Below, piece by piece: positions 28,937 to 42,018 of a stretch of 64,000 nt of DNA; position 1 is the first letter of the stretch; each line of letters begins with the position of its first letter. Position numbers and translations under genes: made by a program. The stretch spans positions 294,148,466 to 294,212,465 of the forward strand of contig CM057009.1 of NCBI GenBank assembly GCA_029891345.1. The letters are read 5' to 3'. The notes under the pieces were generated by a model. It saw nothing but the letters and a program-made list of their open reading frames with translations. It did no database searches and had not been told where the DNA came from. Source of the stretch: Dryococelus australis. Its lineage: Eukaryota; Arthropoda; Insecta; Phasmatodea; Phasmatidae.

Positions 28937-30289
28937 CTATTCGGATCTTAAATTCAGCAACACGCCTAGAGGTAATGACACCACAATTTGCCAAAAAAAA
29001 AAAAAAACAATTGCTTCACTAGTATAAATGTTCACCATGCCTTTCGGCAAGTTCTTTAACATGTGGCTACAAAACGTGTGGCAAATAAGTGAGCATGAAG
29101 CTCCTGAATACACCAGAGCAGCTACCCTAAGTTTATAGGCAATAACCACAGGAACATACAATAAACCGAACTTCTTCTCGTGCCCCAGTACATTCACATT
29201 TACTCCCCTATAGTTTTGTCTTTAAGGGGACATCGCATATTAATATGGCCCTTTCGCTTACATAGATAACATGTAACATCACTCAAACTATTAGTGGCAC
29301 CAGCGCCCCCGGCTGGGCCTCTGTAATACCAGCGACAATGGTCTGTGAGTACCATGACCTGGTCTTAACCTGGCCTCTACCTGTTCCCGGATTACCCACA
29401 CTGCTATTCACCCCATCTTCAGCAGTGATTGTGAAAAGTGACTTCCTGTGATAGCTCTGAATAGGCAAGCGATTATTTTTGTCTCATATAAAACAGTATT
29501 TATTCAAGTTAAATTTTACTTTAGCTTTCTTAAAAGCCTGCTTTTGTATTGGCTCTAATGAGTAGCCCCTTAAGGTATGCTCCGTATCTGTTACAAGACT
29601 CAATAATTGCACTAATGTCGTCGGTTTGGCAGCAAAACAAAGTATATACTATATATATGAAGCAAATGATTAAATACAGTTTGAGTAAAGTGTTCTTTGC
29701 TACACAGGTACCTCACTACTTGCACCACACCTAGTATGTCTTTAACAAATTCATACATTGACTGATTCCATCTGTTTTCTCTACAAAAGTTTCTATATGC
29801 TAAAGATAGCAACTGCAATTTCGCTCGAGGCTCAGTAATTCAAACCTTCACTTCATGCTCATACTCCAATTTCTCCTCACGTGCCTGGCAGAAATCAGGT
29901 TGCAATAACTCAGGCGCCCAGAAGGTAGCGACAGCATATATAATTTGCCTATAGCAAAAGTTCAATTCTATTACAGAAAACAAGGAAACAAAAAAATTTA
30001 CAACTGCCAAAAGACTGGTACTGGTAAGCTGAGGAATTCGGGGAGAAAGCTCACATGGCTCATCCTTTAATGTTTTAAAAAGAGGAAAGGACTCACTGCC
30101 ATCTAGTCCCTCGGTGTTTGTATCTCTGGTGTGCTTGTTAGTGCAGCCCTCCTTCCTCACAAGTGCACGTGTTTTCAAACAAAACTCCTCAATTCCATCG
30201 GTATCCATTACTTCTTTGTCAGCCTCCTTCAGAAGTTGGACCAGAGCCATTTTAGATAATTTTTGTAGCCATGCAGTGGCTGTGGACAT
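28937..30289 (-). pseudogene. B gag and protease region (fossil)
   Basis: Gag occupies 30289-29612, with the segments LLKEADKEVMDTDGIEEF and LTSTSLLAVVNFFVSLF typical of one Gypsy gag group. Next come a CCHC zinc knuckle and then a retropepsin-like stretch (VAALVYSGASCSLI region, 29197-28937). Gag packages element RNA and the protease would mature it. It is in pieces. Confidence 0.65.
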
Positions 30290-30687
30290 TTTAGAAGGTA
30301 ATTAGAGACACAAACAATAAAAGACAATGACCCTTCACTATGACCAAACCAACCGCAGCACACCTGGCTGTTACCCTGATTTCACATGCATGTCTCTCAT
30401 AAATTTCACCACCACATGCTCTGAGGAAGCAGAGTGAGCAGGATTCCCTGTGGCACCTTCCATATCACTGGGACACATAAGGGTGGCCTTAACCGGCATT
30501 TTTGTCAGAAAACCTACATTGAAGGGAACATGGATAGGGCAAATAACATCCAACATATATAACAGATAAAGGATAAAGGAAAGACACGTGCATATGTATT
30601 TTTAATATGAACCAAGCTAGTTAATATTTTATAAGCCTTGGCAATGGCTCTTTCACCATAAACTCTCACAGTATCTCAATATTTTGT

Positions 30688-31849
30688 TGATGTGAGCCAA
30701 GCTCCCAGCCCTTAGATATTTGCCAACAGTCCACCGCATTTGCAGCATGGAGCCCGCACTCTACCACGCACGATAGCATGTCGGTGACCATCGGAGGTGC
30801 AAGTGCAGTACAGTGTGTGTGTGTTCCAGGAGCAACACAACACAGAGTAGTACAGTAGCCATGCGGCCATGTGCAAGGATACAGGAAAAAGTACAATGTA
30901 CTTTTATTTCCCTAAATATTATATTAAAAGTGCTAGGGTGATTACAAACAGTTATGTCCAAGGGAAAGGATATCCATAAGAATAATTTCATAGCCCTAAA
31001 GTTATTATTGAGTGTTATTGCAATTTTTTACTGGTGTACTTCATTCACGCGTTATCATCCACATATCATCCCTTTTGTTATCATGCTAGAGAATATTTAA
31101 AAGTGTTATTGCAAGTGTTGTAGTGTTAAGCATAGTTGGGCGAGTGCAAGGTAACAGAAAGTAGTTCTGCATCACTCAGTGTGGTGGCAACCCTCACGAG
31201 CATACCATGATGGAAAGACAATAGATGTCGAGAACTCGGAGAGGCCAGTCACGTACTGTTTGGTTCTGGGCCTGGGCGGCATTCATCACTTGTACCAGTC
31301 ATTTTCACCACAGTAGTGTGGTATTTTAACAGGAACCTTTTTTGCAAGTGGCCCGGGACACCACCTCTTGCATTGTCCAGGTTTACATCACCTGGAGGAG
31401 TTTAACCTGCACTTAAGTCATGCATGGGACGTCTCGCAATTTTTACGCTTAACCACTGCCGACCAGTAAATGTCCGGCACATTTCATGTAAAGTGTTGTC
31501 TTCGAGTCATGTAAGCAATCGCCTAAATAAACGGCATTAAGTGAACCGAGTGCTTTTATTTAAGGTAAGCTGCAAGGCATTTCAGGGATGGGCCCTTCTA
31601 ATTTCCCACAAACCTGCAGCACAACTGAAGGATAGTTGCCTTTGGTCATCGGCCACACGGCACTGAGTGAAGAAGTGTCTGCTCTACCACTTCAACAGCA
31701 CTATATCTAGATAGCGCCTTGCACCCGGGTAATATACCTCATTCCAACCACCACGCCCAGACAACTTCACTCCTAAATTTTCACTCTGACCACTGGGCCA
31801 CCATCCACTGGCCTAGGTTTACTCCTTTCTGAGCACTTGAACGCAGTCA
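30688..31849 (+). repeat. 5' LTR of D
   Basis: Begins TGATGTGAGCC and ends CGCAGTCA. It is collinear with 35053-35286 plus 45235-46353. Shared landmarks are CCCTAAAGTTATTATTGAGTG, GCCCGGGACACCACCT and CTCCTTTCTGAGCA. It also contains a TAAGGTAAGC splice-donor-like site near 31562. Confidence 0.85.
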
Positions 31850-34800
31850 AATGTCGCCCAACTTTGTGGCCTATACTCCATCATTTATCTCCTGAAATTA
31901 AAAAATTGATAAAATCGCTCCACAAAATTTTCCTTCTATTTTTACAATTTCTCAAATTTCCCCGCTGAAAATTTTCCCACTTAGTTCCTGCTACCTACAA
32001 CGATGAAGGCAACAAGGACGACAACTTCACAGTTACAGCATTTGGACACCTTCAAGATACCTGCAAGACACCGGAAAGGCGAGCACGTGGACAGAGGGTA
32101 AAGCATGGGGTAAAGCAGTGAGTATCCACCAATGCCCGGGAAGAGTGAACATGTGAGCAAATTTGGAGCACCGTGACATCAGCTGCGCCATCCTGACATG
32201 CCAGCAGGACAAATGGGCTGCGCACATATCACCAGCCACACCCCTCCACCCGCAGTGTTCCATGTCGTATGAATGAGAAGACAGGGGAGAACGGTAGGAA
32301 GGAGAAACGAAAGACTCTCTTCCTTGCCATGTCATCTGCTCACTGCACGCCAGTGGTCAGCTGTACGCCTGCCATACATTGACCCCTCCACCATTTGCAA
32401 GACAGCCGTGCTCCAGCCACGCTCCAACCCCATCGCGCTTACCTGCTCCACACTTCCACATTCCATTCTCCGGGCTTCCTCTTCAGGTGGTTTATATCAG
32501 GATAAACCATGGCTGGACGGCCAGATGACAGTGCACCGGCACTGCTCTACCCGCATTGTTTGAAACTAAGACCGCAGGACTTCTGGTCTAAATTTGAATA
32601 TGGCGATGGCAACTGCCGCTGCCACCGACAGGCCAGCCCCAGCATCAACCACGTCAGGATCAACTGTGAGTGCACCAGAGACAGCACAAACTTTTCGAAA
32701 CAACAAAGCAGTGGAAATTTTTTTAAACCTTATTATCGGAGTTCATATCATTTGCAACAAAATCAATCAACAACAAATATTTCGGACAATGTGGAACAAA
32801 ATTTCTCAGAATTAGTAAGAGCGAGTTGGTGCAAAAGTAATTTAATGACTACCAACAGTGCACATCAACAATCCGTTCCTGATTTGTTGACAGGATCCAA
32901 AAGTGAACTGCAAATACATTTTGCCCAGCAAAAATTTTACCCACAAATACAACTCACAGAGAATGGAAAGCAATGAGTGTCAGCACCAATGTTATCGCCA
33001 ACACAGCAAAGCGATTAGGTCACACAATCAGCACTGGCAAGAGTTTTAGCAGCCGCCACACACCTGTCAACTGCAAGAAGCTAGCTGTCATGGCTCACCG
33101 CACCATAACTCTCCACCTCACCCACTTCAGCTGTAGTAAACACAGCGCCATGTGCCGATCAATACCGGCAGCTGCACTGTGGCAGTGCGCACCTGAGCAC
33201 AACAGTGGACCTAGTAGCATCACACTTCACATCACCACAACAGACTGCAGGATGCCGGCGCAATCTGCATGCCCACCTCAGCCCTGCAGATACCGCACCA
33301 CCACACTGTATCACTGGCATAGTGGGTGCCATAATCGGCCGAGAGCAGTTCGGCATACCATCATCAAGGACACAGTAATGCAGGTTGGTGAGAGTGTGAC
33401 ATCAAAGCAACAGATTTCTGAGAGTTTGGTCCCCCCGTAACAAGTGGTCATTTGTAAATAAACATCCATTCCCCCACCATCCACCACATGTGAAATCATC
33501 ACATGTCACACCATCACTGCATCATGTGTATATAGCGACAGAGCAATGAAACTGGCATGTCAGTCTGTCATAGAGAGTGTGCAGAGCTCTGAAGTTGTAT
33601 CACGTCAGTACAAACGTAAAAATTCAGCATGTAGTAGTAGGTAAAGGATAGGCACACACATGCGTATGTTAGTCGCATTCTAGTAGCAATTTGCGAAAAG
33701 TGCACCATTATTCACTTGCAGACAGTGTACATGTAGCATCATGCAGCCGCAGCATAGTTGCCCTCGAGTTAAGTTTAAAGTATTTCGGCCACAGATACCA
33801 AGCAAAGTGTAGACATATTTTCGCAAGTGTACACAAGGAGAGATTACAAATTTAAACATGTGGATTGTTCATAGGGTAAACATTTAATATTTCTTTATTT
33901 TAGTTTGAAGCTAATGTAATTGTGTATTGCAAGTCTAACCAAGAGTTACATTGATGCCCAGCAAGACATTTTCAAAAGCACGGCAAAGTAAGACTTTTAA
34001 AATCACATTCATGCCTGTTTGTTTTGGTCTGGCAGTGTGCACATTGACATTGACATTGACATTCGGCCCACTTATTATGCAAGTCAACATGGTGCGATGG
34101 AAAAAGGAAATTGCATTCCACCCTACACCCCACATCATCACTCAGGGCCATGTTGTCGAGTTCACTTCAATCACCGCCGAATGCACCAACACCGTGTGCA
34201 GAATCGTAATGCCACCCATTCAGTAGTGCATCCATCAGCATCATCTCATCAAAATCACACACGAACAACTGAGGAGAAGCAAGTAAGTGGAGATGCAAAG
34301 TAAAACATTTTTGGACCCGATGGCGCGACCGAAGTCGGGAAAAGAGGGGGGGGGGGTGTCAGAGGAGCATAGAAGTGTTGCCTGCACCTTCACCGATTAC
34401 AGCAGCAGAGGGTGCACTGAATCCGACCATACCCTGCACAGAGGTGGTCGGGGGGGGGGGGCTCGTCCGAAGTTCCGCCCGATTATGTTCGACGGCCACT
34501 GCGTACATGCAACACCGTTCGAACATCAGCACTGCAACTGGTGCCTGCAGTTCCAGCAGAATATGTGCAAGGATATGGTACGATGTCCGACATCGCGATG
34601 CACCCGGAAAAGGATGAAACACTTCACGGAAGAGGAGATGCAACAGAAGAGCAAGTGAGCATGAGAGCGGGTCGCATCCACGTCAACGAACAAGTGGGGT
34701 GCAGCAACGGACAAGAGGAGATTCAACTAAAGCACAGGAAAGAGCATGAGAGTAGCGACGACGGTGGGGTTGAGTCAGCCAGCTCTTACGTCCTGTGTCG

Positions 34801-35052
34801 GTTGCAGAGGCGGAGACATCTGCCAACAGAATGTACGACCTACAGGGGTGTTCCGGCACCTTGCAGGCCAGCATGGGAGCGGAGGACAGCCAACAGGGAT
34901 CGGCTGCAGCAGTCGTCACCAGCACATGGAGGGTAGGCACCTAGGTGACCCTATCAGCTGCGTTCATGATGGTAAGGTTGGAAGTTAGTGTGCCTGTTGC
35001 CATTGAAGACACCATGGCTGCATACTGTCTCAAAAGGGGGAAGAGAGGCATT
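31850..35052 (+). pseudogene. Interior of D: leader and gag-like remnants
   Basis: From about 32509 a frame (MAGRPDDSAPALL) resembles the leader protein start of A1 (near 23664). It is followed by Asn/Gln-rich gag-like sequence to 32976. From 34287 to 34658 a frame carries a Cys/His cluster (HCNWCLQFQQNMC, then RCPTSRC) placed like the PHD-like finger of A and E. G11-G12 runs occur near 34346 and 34450. No polymerase is present. The 33,440-33,930 part holds no recognisable coding sequence. Confidence 0.45.
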
Positions 35053-35286
35053 TGAAGTGAGCCGAGCTCCCTGCCCTTAGACAGTTTGACTGCCATCCAC
35101 CACATCTGCAGCAGGGAGCCGCACGCTACCAGGCGTGTTAGTGCATCAGTGACCAGCGGAGGTGCAAGTGCAGTGCAGTGCAGTGCAGTGTGTGTGTGTT
35201 CCAGGTGCAATGCAACACAGAGTAGGACAGTACTCAATTGGCCATGTGCGCAGCCACGCAAGGATACAGGAAAGAGTACCACGTAC
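35053..35286 (+). repeat. 3' LTR of D, first part
   Basis: Begins TGAAGTGAGCC after the polypurine tract and matches 30688-30900 of the 5' LTR, including GTGTGTGTGTTCCAGG. It is cut at GTAC, the target site of element C, and resumes at 45231. Confidence 0.85.
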
Positions 35287-36113
35287 TGCTCCGAGCCAAC
35301 AGCTCTCATTAACATGATCTGTTCATAGATTGGTTGAACTAAATTTTGCTTAACATTGGCAACTAATTGACATGATTGTTTTTTTTTTCGGGACAGTAAA
35401 ACATGTAACCTACAAAATTAAGAAAAGTTGATGTGACCTTATGGCTAATACTTGCAAATGGGTACCCAAAGGTGATTACAATTTACTAGTTTGCAGAAAT
35501 AGCATGTTTTGTTTAAAATAACTTAATTTGAAAAGAGAAGGCTTTAGTTGTGAAAGATATTGAGTAATCAAGATCCTTTAATATTAAAATTAATTATTGC
35601 AATATTAATTTTACTCATATAAAATGCTCAAATATATATGCTTATGTTGTGTGCCAGACGATATTATATATATATAATATCGTCTGGCACACAACAATCT
35701 GCACACACACACACAGTATATATATATATATATAATATCGTCTGGCACACAACAATCTGCACACACACAGTATATATATATATATATATACTGGGATTCT
35801 GTCACTGTACAATTTTTTTTACTGAAATTTCTCCTCTTAAAATTAAAGTACACTGGTGTGGTTAAAATTATTTTAACAGTTGTTTTATGTGGATATAAAA
35901 AGAAAACGACAACCAACAAACCAATTTATTGATAAAGTAATATATTTCTCCAAAACAGTTTTTTTTTATAAAGACTGGAGCACATCTTTACTTCATTTCT
36001 GCAAACACTACCACAACAGGAATCTGTATCCACCCTTCCACATGTATCATCCTTGTGTCATGATGAGAGTACTTATTGGTGCTGGAATCAACTACACAAG
36101 GGGTTACATAACA
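35287..36113 (+). repeat. Left terminal repeat of C
   Basis: 827 bp, collinear with 44604-45230 (for example AAACATGTAACCTACAAAATT and CACTACNACAACAGGAATCTG-type strings). It is longer by about 200 bp because of a TA/CA-rich palindromic stretch at 35600-35795. Confidence 0.85.
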
Positions 36114-36599
36114 GATTTTAGCAGAGCATGGTTCATTGTTGTAGATAGTGTTTGTTTTGTGCATGCTTGTTGCATGTGTCTCCCTGGGGACGAGGGCATG
36201 CATAGTAGTGGCAGATTTCTGTGAGTGTATCATAGGATTAGATTAAGAGTGTTACCTTTTTTTTATTGTGTATCCAATTTTTTTTAAGTGTATATACCCC
36301 TCTTATCATAATGCGATTTTGCAATGTGCTGAACTGCTACTTAAGGGTGAGTGTGCATACAAGTGCACCATCAGGGGTTCACAATTATGCGAAAATACTG
36401 CAGCTGCCTATATAAATGCATTACAAGCTACGTTTAATAATGATGTCCCCATTTCATTGGATTTTTTTTAGCTGATATGAATGTTGAAACGAAATACTGT
36501 GTTTGCACTACTAAAATCATAGCATTACAAGAGACTTACGATAATCTCACAGAAGGAAACTCTGGTTCTTAGTCAAAAATAGATTGGCACATCTCAAAA

Positions 36600-37780
36600 A
36601 ACATGCTAACAACCTTCTGGCTATGTTTGCTGAACAATTGTCTGAGACTCTAGTTAAAACCCTTCAGAGCATTGTAGCTCAAACACAGTCACTGTTTGAG
36701 GTTGTTACTAATATGGAGTCACACTCCATCATAGATCACACAAGTGCATAACTCCCAACAAACACCATTACATCAATCACTCAACAACTGGCTAGCATTA
36801 ATTTCACTTCACCTTCACAAGTACCTGTCACCACACAGCCCATTTCTGTTAACCTAGTTGGTATGCCATCCATTCCCACCTTAACCTCAACCACCCCTCC
36901 ACTCGCTACCATTCACAACAAAACACCCATCTAAACTTTCTATTCCTTCCATCCCACCACAGTTTCCAATACACCCATCCAAATTTCCCTCACACAATCA
37001 TCCACATATTTATCGGTTTTTGGCAACATAACTCACCCTCTTGAAAATATGCTTTGTGATTTCCCAGCTACTAATGGATTCAGTGTACCCAATTTTTGGA
37101 ATTTCTTAAGGTCATAGTCAAACTACAACAGAGCAAAATAGTACCAGAGGCACGAATTCTTGATGTTATTTTCCCCTTTACTCAAGGTCCCCTTGAGTGA
37201 GCGAACTAGTCTAGCGATGTCTCAACACATGTCATTTGATGCATACCATGCGGACATTTATATTTTTTTTATTCCCTCAAGGTTGCATGCCCAGTTGCAA
37301 TTGAGAATGTTTAATAGATTATAAGAACCTCAGGAAGCACTTTCAGTTTATGTTAGCAATGTCAAAGTTGCCGCAATCATCCTACATTTAAATCTACCTG
37401 AAACTGAATATGTTAACACAATACTGGAGGGACTGGAACCTGAAAAGCATTCTAGTTTAGTTTTTTTTTTTCCAAGCCCAACACATTTGTAGAATTGGAT
37501 CAAGCTTGTATTCATTCTCGAAACATACATTATGCTGACCAAAAGAGCCAACACATTTTTAATACACACCGGTCATTCTGTGGGTTGGATAGCAAGAAAA
37601 GGCCTAATGATTTCCCCACGCATTCTGTTGCTGTAAGAAAGAGCCGTCACATGGTACTAAGGATGCCAATTCCGCTTCTCCCTCTGACTCTCTAGCATGG
37701 GAAAACCCTTCATGTAGGTACTGTAAGAGAGTAGGCCACAGCATTGACCAGTGTTGTATCCTTGAACAAAAAAAACAAGG
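36600..37780 (+). pseudogene. C gag region (fossil)
   Basis: Gag-like sequence begins near 36622 (MFAEQLSETLVKTLQSIV) and runs through a Thr/Pro-rich stretch (36800-37000). It ends with a CCHC zinc knuckle CRYCKRVGHSIDQC at about 37712-37755 (C-x2-C-x4-H-x4-C). The knuckle binds element RNA in this protein family. Several breaks are present. Confidence 0.6.
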
Positions 37781-37796
37781 CACGCGAGGACAACAA

Positions 37797-38532
37797 GTGA
37801 GCTGTTATCCTCGATATCCAGGCAATTTTGCTAATACTCAATATAATTTTCACCTGTTTCATTATGTGAAACGTTGCCAGAAGTTTCAACTGTTATTTGG
37901 TCCTTACGACCATGCAAAAAAGACAATTTTTGAAATATGCCATGTTAAGCTTCCTAATGTTGTGGGAATTCAAAAGTTCAGAACACCACATGTTGAGGTA
38001 AATTTAAAGCCATTACCTGTTAGAGCTCTTGTTGATTCTGGATCTGCTCGCACTATTATTTCTGTAAAACTTTTTGAAAAGTTACAGGAATTGAAATTAA
38101 TTAAATCAGTAGAACCATCAGATGTGCAATGCTACACAGCTTCTAGAGAGCCCTTGCCAATTTCTTGTTGTGCCACTATTAAGTTAAAAATAGACAATTT
38201 CACTTGGATTCATAAATATCTAGTCTGAACATTTAGAGCTGAATTTTGGGCGCTGAATTCATGGCTGCTACTGGCCAAATATTTTATATTCAAGACGAAA
38301 ACATTTTTTTAAGTTTGTTCCAAAAAAAAATATTCCTTTAGTGGGCTCTAAAACTAAGCAAAATATTTCCTATGTTGATAAGGCAGAGTCCAACCAAGTC
38401 ATTGATTCCTTTGGACATTTCAATGAACAGCAGTGTGCTGTTATTGAGAAGTTATGCAAAAATTTCCCTAAAGTACTTACAACAGAGTTAGGCCTAACCA
38501 AATTACTTGAGTATGACATTTGCGCTGGCTAA
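37797..38532 (+). pseudogene. C protease and start of RT (fossil)
   Basis: A retropepsin signature VRALVDSGSARTIIS lies near 38010-38060 with a beta-rich surround, followed by a linker and the start of the RT region (VLTTELGLTKLLEYDI). The polymerase sequence continues only after the 1.66-kb insertion at 38521-40178. Confidence 0.75.
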
Positions 38533-40178
38533 TAGCCAGCGGCGCTAAAGCCCATGACAGTGCTCACCATGCACGTGAAACGTGCACATGCACACGTGCA
38601 AGGAGGCTCTAATTTTAACATTCCTCTAATGGAATATTAGTTGCAGTTTAAAATGTGTCTTCTTTATTTTTCAGTGTCTAAAATGTATTGAAGTGTTTTA
38701 AAATGTATGTGTGTCAATATTGGAAAATGTTTGTTTATAAATTCAAACCACATGCTGCCCGGAGATTAGGAACAATTCTACTCCGGCCAGAATGCTGTAA
38801 TAAAAGACATTCAAAGAAGATGAGAAAATACAAATTAATATGTATAATGTCAATTCATATTTTAATTTCTAAAGTACCTTTTATTTTTCAATAATAAAAT
38901 ATTTTACGCAGCGTGCATAGCTCTCCTGCTTATGTGAACCCCGTAGGCAGCCATGGTAGGTCTGTGCGATGCTTGCCTCTGGGCATTCTGTCTAGGAGAG
39001 CTGGCGAGGTAAGACACTGTCACAAACGCACTACAACTTTTGAGCACTGTTGTTGATTTCTATAACGCTTTTAGTATACCAGTTAACCTTTGCTTTGTGT
39101 ATGTTTTGCCAGACATTCCTCAGCATTATACTTCAGCTTAAATAATAATTTGTGCCCTTGCGGCATTTTCAAAACTTAATCAAAGAGAAGGAAAAAAATG
39201 TCGAAGAGGTCACGCGACCTGTGAAACTTGAATCAGGCGCCATTTGCTGCTGCTAAAGGCGTTCAACTGAAGTTTCTGTATATTTCTGTGTGCAATTTAA
39301 AGGGCTTTAATTTCATGTATGTATTTAAGGTTATTTTTTATGTCTGATCATTTTACGGCCACACCACATATTACCACGCATTCAGATATCGCCAATTACA
39401 TATCTGCACCATCAATGCATTTTAAGGACTTAATTGTGTAAAATCATATGTGCCATAATTTTAGTAAGGGTTCTATATCAGTTTTATTCAGGGTTCCGTG
39501 TAATTTTCATATAAATTAATGCTTTTTGTGCATCACCATGCTGTCAATTTCATGTTTGCTTTTTCCGCAATTGGGCATGCTACAAGCCTGTAAATGATTT
39601 AGTCATAAAGGGAATAATTTTCCCAACAGAAATAACAGTTTGTCTGAATTAAATTTGCCATCACTATGAAAAAATATTGCAATTCACCTGCACCACGTGG
39701 TCTGCTACACAAACTTTATCCACGGCATCCATGCAATCTAAACTTGCTTTCACACATGTGTGTGTCTATTGTGACTACTCATGTTGTGTCCCATTGTGTT
39801 CCATTGATATTTATGTAATTTTGTAATTTGTGTATGGTGATATTATTTACATCCTAGTCGGCTATGTGTATAGCCCATCACCACACTCACCACGTGTTGG
39901 AGGGCAATCCCCGACAAGTCTGTGCTAATAATACCAAATAATCACACGTGTTTATGTATCATCTGTTGATTAATCTTGTAATTCTCCATGTCCTATCTTC
40001 AGGGAACAATCGTCAGTCCACCCTGTGTTTTTCAAATATTAAATGTTTAGTAAAGTTTAGTATTGCAAAGTGCATCGTAAGTACGCTCGGGTGAGACAGA
40101 CACACAGAACCCACAGCATCCCTGAGAACCCTGAGTCTCAGCAGTGCAGTGATTGGGAAGCACCGCTGGTGCCCATAC
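38521..40178. mobile_element. 1.66-kb unclassified insertion inside element C
   Basis: It splits the C polymerase between the protease/RT linker and the RT fingers. The sequence CATT flanks it on both sides (38517-38520 and 40179-40182), consistent with a 4-bp target duplication. Its left end starts with a palindrome GCTGGCTAATAGCCAGC followed by GGCGCT, and the right end has GCACCGCTGGTGCC, a related inverted string. AATAAA signals occur near 38800 and 38890. No protein-coding frame of note was seen. It could be a solo LTR or a non-autonomous DNA element. Confidence 0.5.
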
Positions 40179-40179
40179 C

Positions 40180-41440
40180 ATTAGTAAGTAATTTGTGTCA
40201 TCATTCGTCTCGTGTCTCACCCGACGGCGTCAAATTAAATTACTCAATAAAGAAAACGTCAAGTGTCCCCCTTACAAATTAGCACCTCCTCAAATGGAAA
40301 TATTGAGGAAACATGTAAATGAGTTACTAGATAAAGGAGTCATAGATATCGCCAATTTTTTGATACCAAAATCTAATGGGAAACATCGTATGGTTGCGGA
40401 CTACCATAAACTTAATAAAAACATTGAAATTGAATCTGTGCCTCTTCCTGATCTCCATTCGGCTTTCAATTGGTTTGGAAGGCAAAATTTTTTGCCACTA
40501 TTGATTTAAATGTGTATACCATCAAATTCCCTTGACAGAAGACTCCAAACCAATTACTAGCTTTTGTGTTCCTTGGAACTTATATCAGTTTACCCGTGTG
40601 TCATTTAGTTTGGTCACAGGTGCCCAAGTAATTACCAGACTGTTAGATATGATTTTTCATGGTGTGAAATTCAAATTTGTGTACAATTATCTGGATGATC
40701 TTATCATTTTCTCTGACACTTTTGAACAACATTTAGACCACTTAATGGTAATAATCTCTCATTTGGAAATGACAGGTCTAACTTCCAACACTTCTAATGT
40801 TGGGTTTGCAGTGCAAGAGATTTCATTTTTAGGACATAGACTTTCCTCCAGTTGAATTTCCATTGACTCTGATAGAACAAAGTCTATTAGAGATTTTCCG
40901 CCTCCACGTGATCTGAAAGGCATAGCGAGATTCATTTGTATGGTACAATTTTTTGGCAAATTTATTCCTAATTTAGCTGAAAAGGCAGCACCACTGAATA
41001 AACTTAGAAAGAAATTGGTTGTATTTGAATGGCGTGAAGAACAGCAAAAGGGTTTTGACACACTTAAAAATGACATAATATATCCTCCTGCATTACGCAT
41101 GCCAGACTTTAGTAAAGAGTTTATCCTACAAACAGATACTTCTGGTCAAGCTATTGGAGATGTCCTGGCTCAGGTGATTGGTGGCTGTCATCAATCAATT
41201 GCCTTTGTGTCTCGTTCGCTTACTCGCCAAGAAAATAAACCTTATACTATTTATGAACTCGAATGTTTGGCTGTAGTTTTTGCTATTGATAAATGTAGGC
41301 AATATATTGGTCATGCAGAATTTCTTCTGGAAATAGACAACCAGGCTTTGTCGTGGATTTTGGCTCATCGCCGGCAATTAGGTAAAATTGGTAGACAGGT
41401 TGTAAAAATTTTTTCCCTAAAATTTAGAGTACAATAAATT
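40180..41440 (+). pseudogene. C reverse transcriptase and RNase H (fossil)
   Basis: RT fingers and palm: APPQMEILRKHVNELLDKGVI, IPKSNGKHRMVADYHKLN, the YLDD box (about 40685-40700) with LIIFSDTFEQHLDHL, and FLGHRLSS. An RNase H domain with LQTDTSGQAIGDVL, YTIYELECLAVVFAI and LEIDNQALSWI (41000-41440) follows. These are strong Gypsy signatures, of a lineage distinct from both A and B. Confidence 0.85.
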
Positions 41441-41479
41441 AAAGGGACACAAAATATTTTAGAGGATGCATAATTCCTT

Positions 41480-41990
41480 ATGTTTGATGCTACCAATATA
41501 GAACCTGAAGTTCTTCCAAATTGTAATGTTTCGTCAAGTTTCTCATTTGCCTTTACCGGTATTAGAGAACACCAAGGAAAAGACAGCAACTTGAGTCAAA
41601 TTATTTCATATTTAAAATCAGGCAATGAGCATAAACCTTATTTTCTCTCAAAAGGACTTCTTTGTTGCAGATCTCATGACAAAAGGAAACGTTTTGCATG
41701 TTGCTTACCCTTTTGTGAGGGTAATATAGGAACTATTTTGTTTCAATTCATGTTAGGACTTTGTATTCACCATATAGTCGTGTGTTGCCACCTTGCTCTT
41801 TACGGGGTAACAATATTTCTTTTAAATTTCCCTGGTTTCACCATGTTGGTCCTGGGAGTTTTGCTGGTGGTTGTCAGTGTGTATTTGTCTTCGGTCATGG
41901 TAAAACCCCTGAATTCAGGATTCATTTTTGAAAAGTATGAGGACATAATTTTTCAGACAATTTCTACACTGTTGTGCTTAATCTTGATTT
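41480..41990 (+). pseudogene. C integrase remnant (fossil)
   Basis: The first 80 residues resemble the region before the integrase zinc-binding domain of Gypsy polyproteins (HQGKDSNLSQIISYLKSG, then a GLL segment). Downstream the match fades and no integrase catalytic core was recognised, so much of it is missing or decayed. Confidence 0.5.
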
Positions 41991-42018
41991 AAAGTAACTT
42001 GAAGAATAATGTGTTGCT

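Noticed and set aside
35611-35919. Frame containing Ile-Tyr repeats
   Set aside because: Product of TA/CA microsatellites and a palindrome inside an LTR.
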